Source: Tetrahymena elliotti 4EA
Lineage: Eukaryota; Ciliophora; Oligohymenophorea; Hymenostomatida; Tetrahymenidae
Assembly: GCA_000231825.2 (NCBI GenBank)
Contig: JH720323.1
Span: forward strand, 151,825-215,824
DNA: 64,000 nt
Direction of reading: 5' to 3'
Part shown: positions 1-11,888 of the stretch, one piece after another
Numbering within the stretch: position 1 is the first letter of the stretch
How the letters are laid out: the number at the start of each line of letters is the position of its first letter
The notes under the pieces: generated by a model
Seen by the model: the letters and a program-made list of their open reading frames with translations, nothing else
What the model was told of the DNA's origin: nothing
Database searches by the model: none
Translations under genes and position numbers: made by a program

Positions 1-192
1 ATTGTGAGACACACGTTCTATTAATCAAAGAAATATATAGCGGATATTAGAGTGGGAAAAGGAGATATCATAGAGCAAAAATACTAAAAGCAAAGTACAA
101 TTTCAAAAATATTTACAAGGTTCTTATTGAATACAGAATAATATAAGCTACGTGGCAAATGTAGACCATGTCACCTTTTTCAAGTTGGATGA
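1..192 (+). CDS. Possible 3' end of a gene cut by the window edge
   Basis: Frame 1 is open from the first base to a TGA at 190-192 if TAA/TAG are read as Gln, giving 63 residues. The composition is mixed (R, G, C, H, P) and less AT-biased than the downstream DNA, and it ends in a basic Cys-containing tail, LRGKCRPCHLFQVG. No family was recognised. An open run of this length can arise by chance in such DNA, so this is only a plausible C-terminal exon. The start lies outside the window. Confidence 0.35.
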
Positions 193-2860
193 TAGGTATA
201 TGTAAGTAAAATTTAAATGTAGAATCATAATGGTGTATGTAGAATTTATAATTAATTCTAGTAGAAGGCTCTTATTTCTCCTTTCATTAAGAATATTTTT
301 TTATCTTTCACTTAGAGAGCGGGGGAAATTTGATTTTAATAAAAACTACTGTGTTTTGTGACAATAAAAAATTAATAAATTGTTAAAAATGAAGGGATTT
401 CATTTCTTTTATTTATAGTTCTCATTTGTTTTTTGAGTAAATCATGAAATTTTTATCATAAATGATTTGATGATTTGATAAAAATTTATCTGCTATATTA
501 TTTTTTACATATATTTTATATTAGGCTTCTTTGTTTTAAGAAAAAAAGATTTTAGATTATGGGATAGATAGATTGAAGCTGTTTTAGACATTAAAAACTG
601 ATTTCTATAAATAATAAGAAAGCATTATCTAAATCCATCTTAAAATTATGCTAAAATGAATTTCATTAGATAAAGAAAGATATTTATCTGATTATATTTA
701 GAAATGAAAGAGTTTAATACTCCAATTTCATTTTTTTTGGGTTTATTTTGTTCTAGGGTGAAGAGGTAAATTGTGTAAAATTCTATCTAAAAGATTATGA
801 ATTAGACAATAAAAGTAGAGGAAATTATAAGGTGAAAAAAAAATTAACAAATTTAGTATATGAAAAAGGAGGGATAGTTAGTAATTATAATAATAAATGA
901 ATAAGAAGTTGAGTATTTGGCTATTAATAAAAAAGTGGGAAAGAGATAAGTAGGAGGAAGTGAAAAAGATAGAAGATTTTGGGGAAAATTAATTTAATTA
1001 TTTCTTTCTTTAAAATCAATGATAATTTATAAATAAAAATAAACTCAAGTAGGACCTATCTATCAATTTATAATTTCTCCTTTTGTCTATACATGAATGT
1101 AAATTACAAAGGAATTTTTAAAATTTGAATTTTAAGTTTCCTCTTTCTTTGAAAGAAGAACAAATTATCCATTTATGTAAAATATTCTTCATGTTGTAAA
1201 CAATTTGAGGTTATGGAATTTGAGAAGGCTAGTTTAAAACTAAATAAAATTAGAAAGAGTGACTTAAGTTTGTTTGTTTTTTTCAAGCCAATTGCAAAGT
1301 AGAAATTAGTGATTGCGGAGCAGAAATAAAATTTCTATTTAAGAATTAAAATAAAAATAAACACTTTTAAATTTGAGTCATTGAAAAATCATCATGATCT
1401 AGCAAATCTTAAATCAAAATTCTAAATTAGCTTAGATTTAATTTAAATTTTGAAAAGAATTTCTTCACTGAACATCTTTTTATTTAAATTTTTAAAGTTT
1501 TTGCTATTATAAATTTTGGTAATTATTATCAGTTATGACATTTAAAAAATATTTGATGTTTATGAAAAATATTTAATTTTATGGTTTGCGTAGAGGTATT
1601 CAAGATATTCGAAAGTACTGTAAATAGAATATTTAATGGCATGAAATTAAAATATTTGTATTGCATAGATTTTTGGTAGAGATAAATCTTAAAAAAACAT
1701 AGATTTGGTTTAAAAATTCAACAAAAATTGAGTAAAAAAAAAGTTTAGTTATGTTTCAAATATTTGAAATATTTGTTTTGTATCAGTCTGTATTTTTTCC
1801 TCTTTATTAATTTCTGAAAATAGAAGTAAGAAAGGTAAGCTGAGGCATATTGTAAAGTATTTACAAAAGAATTGTTAGCTTATTGAAAAAGAAAAGTGGT
1901 ATTGAGAATTAATATAAATTGAAATATTTTTGTTAATGCATTGGATGAGGTGGGGAGTTAGATAAAAAATAGAATCTATTTTGATTGACTTTGAATCAAA
2001 GAGATGATAATTTATATGTTAGTAAAATAGAGTTGCTTATCAAAATCAAAGAAGGTAGACTTAATGATTATACAAATTATTAATGATTATTAAAGAGGTA
2101 AATAAATAGCTAATATATGGATAAATTACAGACATTTAGCAGTACTAAAAATTGAAATAATTAGATTTGTTGCTGGTAAGAAGAATTTAATAATAAATAA
2201 TTCTTGGCTAGATGAGACGAAAATAAAATAACAAACAATTTATTTGCTAAGAATCTAAATAACTATAAATCAATTTATTTGTTAACTGGTTGACTGATTG
2301 ATTGATGATCGATCTATCAATTTACGATGAATGATAGGAAAGTAGGAAAAACAAAAATAATACGACAAAGGAGGAGTATCTTAATAATAGATACTTAAAA
2401 ATATTAAACCACATATTTGTTAGATGAGGAAAAACTCAAAAAGAAATAAATAAACAAATAAATAAAATAACAAATCTCTATCTAATACCTGCTTGGTTGC
2501 TGCTTCTTCTTCATTTAGAATACTTGATTCTGTTTTACCTTTTAATACTAATTTAACTATATAGGATTTATTGATATATAGATGTAATGAAAGAAGGATA
2601 GGTAGGAAGAGGGGAAATAAAAAAACAAAGAAAAAATTGAAAAGAATCCAACAAAAAATAAAAAAATTTCCACATATTTAAAAATTATAGTAAGAAAAAA
2701 AAAATATCAATATTAGTATATATCTTTAAAAAAATAGAGCAATAAAACAAAGAAAAACACAAAATAAATAACAAAAAAAAAGAAAACATAATAGAGCCTT
2801 TTCGGCAATAGAAAAGAGAAAGGAAATCAAAAAATAAGTATATTGCATCAATACAAAAAA
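193..2860. other. Intergenic, no gene seen
   Basis: Very AT-rich DNA with TGA codons scattered through all frames. It includes a polypurine-rich stretch near 870-960 and a run of TGAT-type repeats near 2290-2308. An open frame at about 703-842 is too short to call. The last 400 bases are A-rich and lead directly to the start codon at 2861, so they probably hold the promoter and 5' UTR of the next gene. Confidence 0.5.
2281..2308. repeat. TGAT-type simple repeat
   Basis: A short imperfect tetranucleotide run (GTTGACTGATTGATTGATGA) sits in intergenic DNA upstream of the gene at 2861. No function is implied. Confidence 0.5.
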
Positions 2861-5800
2861 ATGAGTTTAGTGATGCAACCTCTCGTTATCAAAGATGAGG
2901 TTAAACAAGAAAATGTCATCGAGTAGCCCAATCCTGTCAAAATCCCTATTCCAGTAGATAATCAACTTGTTTCTTAAGCTATACAAATCGCTTAAACTTT
3001 ATCTGCTGCAGCTGCTACCTCTACTTCTTTAACTTAGCAAAATATTTCTTAGTAGGGTTCTTCTGCTTCTATTTCCAATTAATAGACTACTATTTCTGCT
3101 CCTACCTAAAATACACAGACCATCAAATCAAGCATTATTTAATCAGCTTCTGCTACCACTCCCACTCTCAAAGCATAGAAATCATTCAACCCTACTGAGA
3201 GCTACTTGTCTAACTTTACCGCACCTCCCGTTAATCCTACTTAAGGTAAATATTAATTCTATATATTTTAAAAATATTTCATCATTAGTAGCATTTCGAT
3301 CTAATCTCTAAAATTTCAAAAAAAATAGGAAACACAACTGGCATCGTAGGATCATCCAATATTCGCATCGGATCAAGCGGAATCGGATCATCCTCTATCT
3401 TCTCCTCCCTTTCTGCTCCATTTAAGCCCTCTTCAAATGCTACTACACAACCCATTATCGCTCCTTCAAATAATACCTCTACCTCTTCAGGTGTTTAAGC
3501 AAATAATTTAGGAGACTCTGCTGATGTAGCTAATTTTACTAACCACATCTTCTCTTAGCCTTACTTATTCTACTAAAGCAACAATATGAATATACCCTAA
3601 TTAGAAGCATCCATGGATGATTTGTACACGGTCTTTACCTTCATTGTTCCAAACAAACCATATCCTAATAACTCTACAAACTCCTAGTTACAAAAAAATA
3701 ATAGTAGCAGTAGTAATAATAATAATAACAACAGCAATAATAATCCTAGTTCTTCTGCCAATGCCCAAAGCGGTAGCTCAACTAATACCAGTTCTGCTAC
3801 TGGAAATGTGAATACAACTCCTATAATCAATAACAGTACCAAAGCTAATGGTGCATATACAAGCTATAACTCCTCCAACAATTTAAGTTCTTTGTCAAGT
3901 AACTCTAATACACCTATAATTCAAAACTCCTCTCTTCTAAATGCCTCTTCTAGCCTTGCTAACTCAAATAATACAACAACAAATACCATTTCACCAAATG
4001 GATTCCAAAAGAGTGGAGAAGGATCTAACAGGTCACAGAGAAACAGTTTTAGTAGCACAGCCGCTACTCCTAAGGTACCTCATTTTGGACTCTCTGGGTA
4101 GAATAAAGAAGAAAGAAAGTCTAGCGCTAAAGGCTAGAGTCTAGTTGATCTTATTAAACAACAATGCAATCCTGAAGACGAAAGTAAATTAATTATTTTA
4201 TTAAATAGATCCAAAATCCTATCAAAATCCTCCCATTGATTAATAATTCCCCCAGAAAATATAATGCCTCCTATCTTTATTCGAAATTACTATTTTGATT
4301 TTTAATTCTATTAATCTTCTTCTTCACTTTTTTCTTTCTACTTTTGTTTCATTCATTCACTCACTCACTCAATCAATCATTTATTTATTTACACACACTC
4401 TTTCATTGATTGTTTAATCCTTCCCTTTTTAAAGCCGCTTAGAAATAATTTAAAAGTTGAGTTTCTTATTTTTATTTTTTATTTTTTTCCCTTATTTTTT
4501 CAGTCAATTTGTTTCTTCTCTCAACTCTCATCATTTCCTTAATAATTTTCTTATTATCAACATTTATACCTAAATACATACCTACCTTTCACCTGTATTA
4601 AATAAATTTTTATCACTTTAAAAGGTAAATTTTATAAAAATACCTGATTACTATGAAAATTATAAGTCATTTTATCTTTTGCCATTTTAAATGAATTTTT
4701 TAAATTTTTGATGGTCTTTCTTAAAAAAAGAGGAAATAATTTTTTCTGAGGATTTATTGATCATATTATTTTATTACTATTTCAATCTATTCTAAATATT
4801 TTTATTTTAACTAATAGAAAGAAAAAAATCAGATTCCATTCCAACATTCAATAACTTAGGTTCTGGTTTTAAAAGCAATTTCAATTCATCCAGCAATTTA
4901 GGCAGTCTCACTCAACTTCCTATGGGTGGACTAAGCTAAAACTCTATAACAAGCTTACTTAACTTATCACTCAATCACTTGAATAATAATGCTGCAAATC
5001 TCCCAAGTGGATTTAATCCAATTAATTCTACTAACTTTGCTTTAAATAATTCTAGTTAAAATAATAATGATATCATGGAAAGCGAAGAAGCAGCTATAGC
5101 ATTTTTACAATAATAGATTAAGCAAGAATAGCAATAATAAGCTGTCAAGCAAGAGCTTTAAATCCAAGAAAGTTAATCATAATAGAATGCCATGGCTGAT
5201 GAAGAAGAAGAAAAAGTAGTTATGCCAGACTCTAATGATGAAGACGATGAAGAATGTGAAGAAGAAGCAGATGATGATGACAAGAAATCTGGTGATGATT
5301 CAGGTAATGATGAAGACGAAGAAGCTCGTTTAATTCGTGAAATTAAGGAAATGAAGAAGAAAAAAGCTGGTGGTTAATCCATGTTTGTAAAAAATTTCAA
5401 AAAGGATGGAAGCTTTTTATTTGGTGGTGAAGGATAGGATGGAGATATCTTTGATTTTTGTGAAGAAAAGCTTGGTGGAGGTAGCAAGAAGTAGAAGAAA
5501 AACGGAAGTGGTGGACATAAAAATAAATTTGATACTAAAAATTTAGTTAAAAATTTCCTTAACTCCTTCATTTCTTTTGCTCATCACCCTGATGAAGAAG
5601 CTGCTATCATTGATGTGTTAGGTTTTGAAAGCAGTCCATAACTTAATGATTTCCGCAGCAATCTCCGCAATTTCTTCAAAGGAAAAAAATTCAACCGTGT
5701 TCTCTTAAAAGAATTTATTTTTGAAGATCTATTTAGACCTCTCTTCCTCTTCTTCCTAGAAAATAGAGCTTTGAACTGGATTGAAAGTGGTAGAATGAAA

Positions 5801-5905
5801 GATAAAGCCTCCCATTTACGTGCCCTTAAAAACTTTATCTTCGTCTGCTAACATTACGATTAAATAAAATCATGGCGTTTCAGATACAACTTTGTTCAAA
5901 ACTGA
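2861..5905 (+). CDS. Large Ser/Thr/Asn/Gln-rich protein with acidic stretch, unknown function
   Basis: Three exons: 2861-3245, 3329-4183 and 4818-5905, with both junctions GT-AG and in phase 1. They encode about 775 residues. The first ATG opens a long frame rich in Ser, Thr, Asn, Pro and Ala. Exon 3 holds a Gln-rich segment, a strongly acidic segment (EEEEK, then runs of D/E from about 5192), and a compact, more complex C-terminal region (about 5520-5905) with many Phe, Leu and charged residues that looks folded. No catalytic motif or known domain was recognised. Disordered, acidic and Gln-rich stretches are common in nuclear proteins, but that role is only a guess. The second intron is 634 nt, unusually long here. 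Confidence 0.8.
4350..4392. repeat. Tetranucleotide (ATTC/ACTC/AATC/TTAT) simple repeat in intron
   Basis: Consecutive tetranucleotide units change in steps from ATTC to ACTC to AATC to TTAT inside the long second intron of the gene at 2861-5905. Confidence 0.7.
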
Positions 5906-7770
5906 AAGAAATAGAAAATAATTTTCAAAGATTTGGAAATGGGTTGATTTTATTATATTTATTTTCATTTGAATAACTGTAACGATGATTGAAAGCGAGA
6001 AAGAATAAAATAGTTAAAAGAATAAATAGGCTTTAAATAAATAATTTAAATAACATTTGAAAATAGATAAATAAATAAAATCAATAATACCAATCAAATC
6101 AAACCACAAATTTTACTACAAATACTTTTGAATTCTAAAGTATTTTGAATATTGATGGATTTAAATTAATAACTCTAATAATCACATTTTAATTAAGATC
6201 AAATCAAATTTTGAATTTTAATAACAAAAACAAAATATAAAATTAACCTTCCTTCCTCTATTTATAAAACTAAATCAATTTATTATTCACTCCTTTAGAA
6301 AAAGATATCTCATTCATTTTCAATTTAAACTGGCTAAATATGTAAGTAAAGTAATCCTCAAACTTGAGACTTAACTAAAAACCATTTATATGTAGGTAAT
6401 TCAATGGCTACTGACTAATAAATCATAATAGACTCTATTGTAACCAAATCTTTATCATCTGAGGTGAATCAAAAATTTTGTTAATAAGTAGAATGAAAAT
6501 TTTCAAATAAAGTAATTAACTAAACTAAAAATGAACTTAAAACATAAAAACCCTAATTTTAAATTTTAAATAAAACCTTCCTGTATCTTGATCTCTTAAT
6601 TAACAACAACAATAACACTAATTATATCTCCAAAAATTTTTCATTTAATTGTAAAAAAATATATCTAAAAATAGAAGATAGATAAATCCATCATCATCAA
6701 CCACTATTGTAATAAAATTAATTTCATTATATTATCTCGTAATTCATTTAAATTTATTATTATATCATAATGTATAAACTTCCTAAATTTAATGTTGTCC
6801 AAATGTTTCAATTTGCTTTCAACTTTCTCTTAAAATTTTTTAAATTATTTACTTGTGATAAAACTTGCCTGTAAATTTAAAATCTTCTATTTAAATTTTT
6901 GAATTTGTTATTTCTATTTATTAATTAATCTTTTAAAAAGGGAAAAAAATTAAAGAATAGATTTCAAATTTATTCACCTCTTTTTTAAGCATCATCTGAT
7001 GAAATTTCAATAATACTTTTTCAAAAATGTAAATAGGTAATTTATATTTCAGAGTCAAATTATTTCTTCTATACAAAATAAATATTATCTTTCCTTTTCT
7101 TTTTGAGAAACAAAATCTACAAATTTTAAATTCCTTACTATTTTTCTTTTTTTTAAACATGAACAACTATTTTGCTTACTTTTTATAATTTATCATCATA
7201 ATTGATTTTTCTTAAAAATTATTTTTATTTGGAAAACTACCTCAATCAATAGATAGATTGATATCAATTTCACTTTTAATTTATTATTTTCTATTAGATA
7301 AAAAAATAAAGACTCTAATTAACATATTTTTTTTAAAAAGTTTGATCTTTATTTAGAGTTGAGTTTCATTTAATTTTGATAAATTGAATCATTATGAAAT
7401 ACCCTCAAATCACTAAAAAACAATGTTTTATTTCATTTAATATTAATTTAAACATTTTTTACAAATTAAATAATTTAATTAAAGATGGATGAATAAATTA
7501 TAATATCATTTTAAATCTATTAATTACTTGTAATTATTATAATTCTGATTATAAATAATATTTTTATCTATTATTAACATTTATTAAATTATTAATAATT
7601 CAAAATATGTTATTGTGAGAGAATGAATTATTAATTTTTAATTGTTATTAATAGCAATCATTTAATTGTAAATTTTTTATTTTAATTAATAGTAAGTAGA
7701 AAATTTGTTAGTTAGTTAGTTTTAATTCATTTAAGTTATTTGATTATTCCAGAATTTAAATATTTCAACT
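5906..7770. other. Intergenic, one weak minus-strand open frame
   Basis: AT-rich DNA between two plus-strand genes. The only long frame is on the minus strand, 7199 down to 6819 (126 codons without TGA, starting MMINYKK). Its Lys/Phe/Ile-heavy composition simply mirrors poly-A/T runs, so I do not call it a gene. The last 100 bases before 7771 are presumably the kinase gene's 5' flank. Confidence 0.5.
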
Positions 7771-9836
7771 ATGAATTCAGACGCTTAAGGATTAAAGATA
7801 GCATAAAAATTTTAAGTAGGTTAGTAATTTGGTTAGGGTTCCTTCGGTTCCATCCATTTAGGTATTCTTTCTATTTTCCCATTGAATGATGATTTAAGAT
7901 TTAAAAAAAATATTTTTATTAACAGCTACTAATATTGAGACTGGAGAAATTGTAGCAGTCAAGATGGTAATCAGTTTACTTAAGCAGTTGTTTTTATATC
8001 TCAAACTGAAAAAAACTGAACAATTTAAAAATAATTTGATTATTTTGGAAAATAATTCTATTTTTACAACTCTACCAATAATTGATTGTGAATTTATTTG
8101 AATTAAAATTTACTTAAAAATAGGAAGATAGTAAAACTAAGCATCCATAACTTACATTTGAAGCTAAGATATTTAAAGTTTTGCAAGGAAAAGGTATTAA
8201 AATATTATTTTTTGTTTAAAGAGATATCTGATTGTATTATTGTGTATGTAATATAGCTGGTATTCCTACTCTATATCACTGCGGTTAAGAAGGTGGTAAA
8301 AATGTTATGGTTATAGATTTGTTAGGGCCTTCTTTAGAAGATCTTTTCAATTTATGTTAAAGAAAGCTTTCTTTAAAGACTGTGCTTATGATAGTCGATT
8401 AGATGGTATTTAAATTTTTTAAAATCAGATGTCCTCTTTTATTTATTTATGAAATTCAAATAACAAATAAAATAAGCTCCTAAGAATAGAAACTTTCCAC
8501 AGCTCTGGCTTTATTCACAGAGATATAAAACCAGATAACTTTTTAATAGGACTTGGTAAAAAATCAAATTTGCTCTATATTATTGATTATGGTTTGGGTA
8601 AGCGTTACCTTGATTCTAAAACTAAGTAGCACATTCCATATAGAGAAAATAAGAATTTAACTGGTACAGCTAGATATGCTAGTATAAATGCACATTTAGG
8701 TATTGAATAATCAAGAAGAGATGATATGGAAGCTATTGGTTATGTGATAGTTTATCTTTTAAGAGGATCACTACCTTGGTAAGGTATTAAAGCATAGAAT
8801 AAATAAGAAAAATACAATAAAATTATGGAAAAGAAAATGTCGACTCCTGTAGAAATGCTTTGCAAAGGATTACCAAGTAAATTATACAATTTAGTTAATA
8901 TTATTTAACATCAACCTTGAAATAGTTGAGTTCTCTACTTATTTGAATTATTGCAGATCACTCAGATTCGATGATAAAATTGATTACTTACATATCAGAA
9001 AGATGTTTAAGGAACTTTTTTACAGAGAAAAGTATGATTGGGATTACTTATTTGATTGGTGTTTACCTATTGATGTAAATAAATAAATTATAAATAAAAT
9101 ATTTTTTTCATTATTTTTCTTCAATTTTCAAAGCAATAAGTCAAGTCATCTTGGAAGAATAACAAGATCACAATTAATGTGAGCTCTCAATAACTTGAAA
9201 GATAAAATAATCAAGACAAAATCAATATTGATGATAATGATTAAATTCATCTAACAACAAATAGTAAATATATTTTACAACAGAGTTATTTATATAATAA
9301 TTTTTTTTAAATTAGATGATAATGATAAAATGAATGAGGAAGGTAAACCTATTAGGTCGGATTATCTTTAAAATAATGAAGATGCCTAAAAAGTTGCTTA
9401 TCTCTCTGGATAAGACAATAGATATGATGAGAATATAAATGATTCACATATAGCTGATGCTAATCAAATTCAAGAACTTTAGAATAATGTTTATCTCCCT
9501 GTTGATATTAAACCAGAAGATTTGTCAAGTGGATAAAATTACAATTATAATTACAACTATGACATGTATGCTACTCCAGCAGGTAATTATATGACTCCTG
9601 GAAATGGTTTACTTGATTTATCAGCTTCAAACTAATACGATCCTAATCAAATTCAACAGATGATAGGTTAGGTTTCCAATAGATCTGATTAAGACAGGAC
9701 ACCTGAAGGCTATAAACCTGGTGCTGACCAATAAGAAGATTTAAAAAGTTAGAATATCTAAAATCATGATGAAAGAAATAATAGCAATGCTGCAGATAAA
9801 AGTGGTTAGGAAGCTGTTTTCAATATGAATGATTGA
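7771..9836 (+). CDS. Casein kinase 1 family Ser/Thr protein kinase
   Basis: Eight exons (7771-7861, 7926-7966, 8124-8193, 8257-8405, 8477-8876, 8926-9074, 9134-9263, 9316-9836), all GT-AG with matching phases, give 516 residues. The N-terminus carries the glycine loop GQGSFGSI (about 21-28) and ATP-binding Lys43 in VAVKM. CK1 hallmarks follow: [46 protein letters not shown] and GSLPWQG. The metal-binding motif is DYG rather than the usual CK1 DFG; DYG is also seen in VRK kinases. The C-terminal 170 residues are Asn/Gln/Asp-rich and probably a disordered regulatory tail. The substrate is unknown. CK1 enzymes phosphorylate acidic or pre-phosphorylated sites in many pathways. Confidence 0.95.
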
Positions 9837-10125
9837 TTTAATATATAATATAAAAAAATAAGAATAATTTGTGCATTTTTGTAGGTCTACATTTTTGTTA
9901 GTTTAATTTGTTTAGATTCCTTTTTGATTTCATTTTCTTCAATAAATTAAATGAGTTTAAAATTAATGATTTTTTGATTAACAATTTGTATTTAATTAAT
10001 TACATTATGTACAAACTTGAGCGAGTAGACAAATCAATTTTTATATGAGTAGATCGATAGAAAGATTAATTGATTAATACGACTAACATTACAAATTTAA
10101 TAAAATAATAGCAAATAAATAGGAA

Positions 10126-11145
10126 ATGAATCATTAGTAGATTTTAGATAAGTAAAAAGTTAGAACTAGGGATAAATACTTACTTAAAGAAAAGTATGAA
10201 ATATAGCCAACTAAAAAGGTCAAAAAGGAAAGACCTAAAAAATTCACAGATTTGGAATAAAAATTGCATGATATTTAAGAATAAAATATGCCAAATGTGG
10301 ATCCAAACAAGTTGTTTGACACCCTTAAAACTGCTAATTTTTCTGAATTTTTGAAAGAAGAGAGCCAAAGATAAGAATGTCCAAGATGCAAAAAGAAAAG
10401 CAAAATTTATTGTGCTGATTGCTTAACCCTTTTATGCGAACCAGGCTAAGTTCCAAAGGTTCAACTTCCTTTTAGATTAACTATAGTTCATCATGATCAA
10501 GAGAAAACAAAAAAAAGTAGTGCCTTACCAGTTAAATTATTGATAGAAAATAGTGAAGAAAATTGTTAAATAATTCATTATCCATCTCATGAAATACCTG
10601 AATTTGATCCCGACACTACATTAATTTTGTATCCCCATAAAGACTCAACTAGAACTTTAGATTTAGATTTATAAACTATGAAGTAAATAAAAAATGTCGT
10701 AGCAATAGACTGTACCTGGAATTAAACCAACAGCATTTTAAATAACTTCACAAATCCTAAGTACAAATATGTAAGATTGGAAGAATATAATACAACTTTT
10801 TGGAGATACCAATTCCATTAACCAAACTGCCTTGCTACAATTGAAGCAATTTACTACTTTTTCAAGGAGTTTGATTGCAACTTATCTTCTAAGTAAATTA
10901 GCTAAAATTATGAATATGATGGTAAATATGATAACTTGATGTTTTTTTATCATTGGCAATATGAAATGATCTAAAACCATTATAAATTTAAAACTAGTAA
11001 CACATTTAGAAAAATAAAAGATTACATAAAATATGATTAAAATGGTGAAAAGATAGAAGAACAAAAAGATGAATAAAATGGATAAAATGAGTAAAAATAA
11101 GATATGGAAGTTTTATCTAACAAAGATGAAATGAAAAATGAATGA
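10126..11145 (+). CDS. DTWD1: tRNA-uridine aminocarboxypropyltransferase, DTWD1 type
   Basis: Single exon, 339 residues. A Cys cluster near residues 85-100 (CPRC then YCADC) matches the N-terminal zinc-like motif of DTWD1. The DTW-domain core appears as VVAIDCTWNQT, followed by FWRYQF and LATIEAIYYFF, which closely resemble the FWR and STIEAIYYF motifs of animal DTWD1. The family transfers the aminocarboxypropyl group of S-adenosylmethionine to uridine in the tRNA D-loop (acp3U). The C-terminal 35 residues are Lys/Glu/Gln-rich and not conserved. The start is the first ATG of the open frame. Assignment to DTWD1 rather than DTWD2 rests on the Cys cluster and is fairly firm. Confidence 0.92.
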
Positions 11146-11888
11146 ACAAAAATGATTTTACTAAATTTAGAAATATTTTAATGATGATTGCATTTTATTT
11201 TATTGTTTTTATTTATTGATTTAAAATATACTAAAAGGATTGAAGAATATTTTATATATCTCTCTAATAAATGTTTCTAAATTAATACAAAATTTTTTAA
11301 TCCCTATATTTTAAAAAAATTAAGATTAGTAACCAAACATCAAAATTAATTCTACTTTTTTTAAATTATTTGTAAAATAAGAAAAACCAATTTTCATGGA
11401 GTTTAGCAGATCCATATATCATTGTTTTGAGATCAGATTGTAATTTATTTAATCGTTTTTTGAAAAAGTAAAGTGTAAAATTTGTGAATTTTTTAGAAAA
11501 GAAAATAAGATTTACTTTGATTTACATCACATAGATATTTTCATTTAGTCCATTCAATTATTCAGAAATAGGTTGTTTTTGTTGAAGAGAATAAAAAAAA
11601 TCCTAAAAGCACTTATTTTAATATATCTAGTAAAAAGTTATTTTTATTTTTTGACAAGATATTTTTCAATCTTCTTGAATTTACAGCAAGATTCATATTT
11701 CTATTTTTGCTTAATTTTTGAGGAAATGGATTGAATAAAGAGATTGCCTCAAGATTTTATTGAAAAAACAAAGTCTATTAATTTAAGGAAAAAAATAAAG
11801 AAATTCATAATTTGTTTTATAAATCTTAATAATAAAGTAAAATAATCTAAAAATTATCAAATTAAGAAACGAAACTTTAAAATTCGAG
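11146..11888. other. Intergenic, with an uncertain plus-strand open frame
   Basis: Mostly AT-rich flank. A frame at 11396-11734 (ATG to TGA, 112 codons, starting MEFSRSIYHCFE) is open and contains a CKICEF segment, but it is dominated by F, I, L and K, as expected from the base composition. I see no family and leave it as a candidate only. Confidence 0.4.

Noticed and set aside
6819..7199. 126-codon minus-strand open frame
   Set aside because: Composition is dominated by K, F and I from poly-A/T runs, and frames this long without TGA are expected by chance in 64 kb of this DNA.
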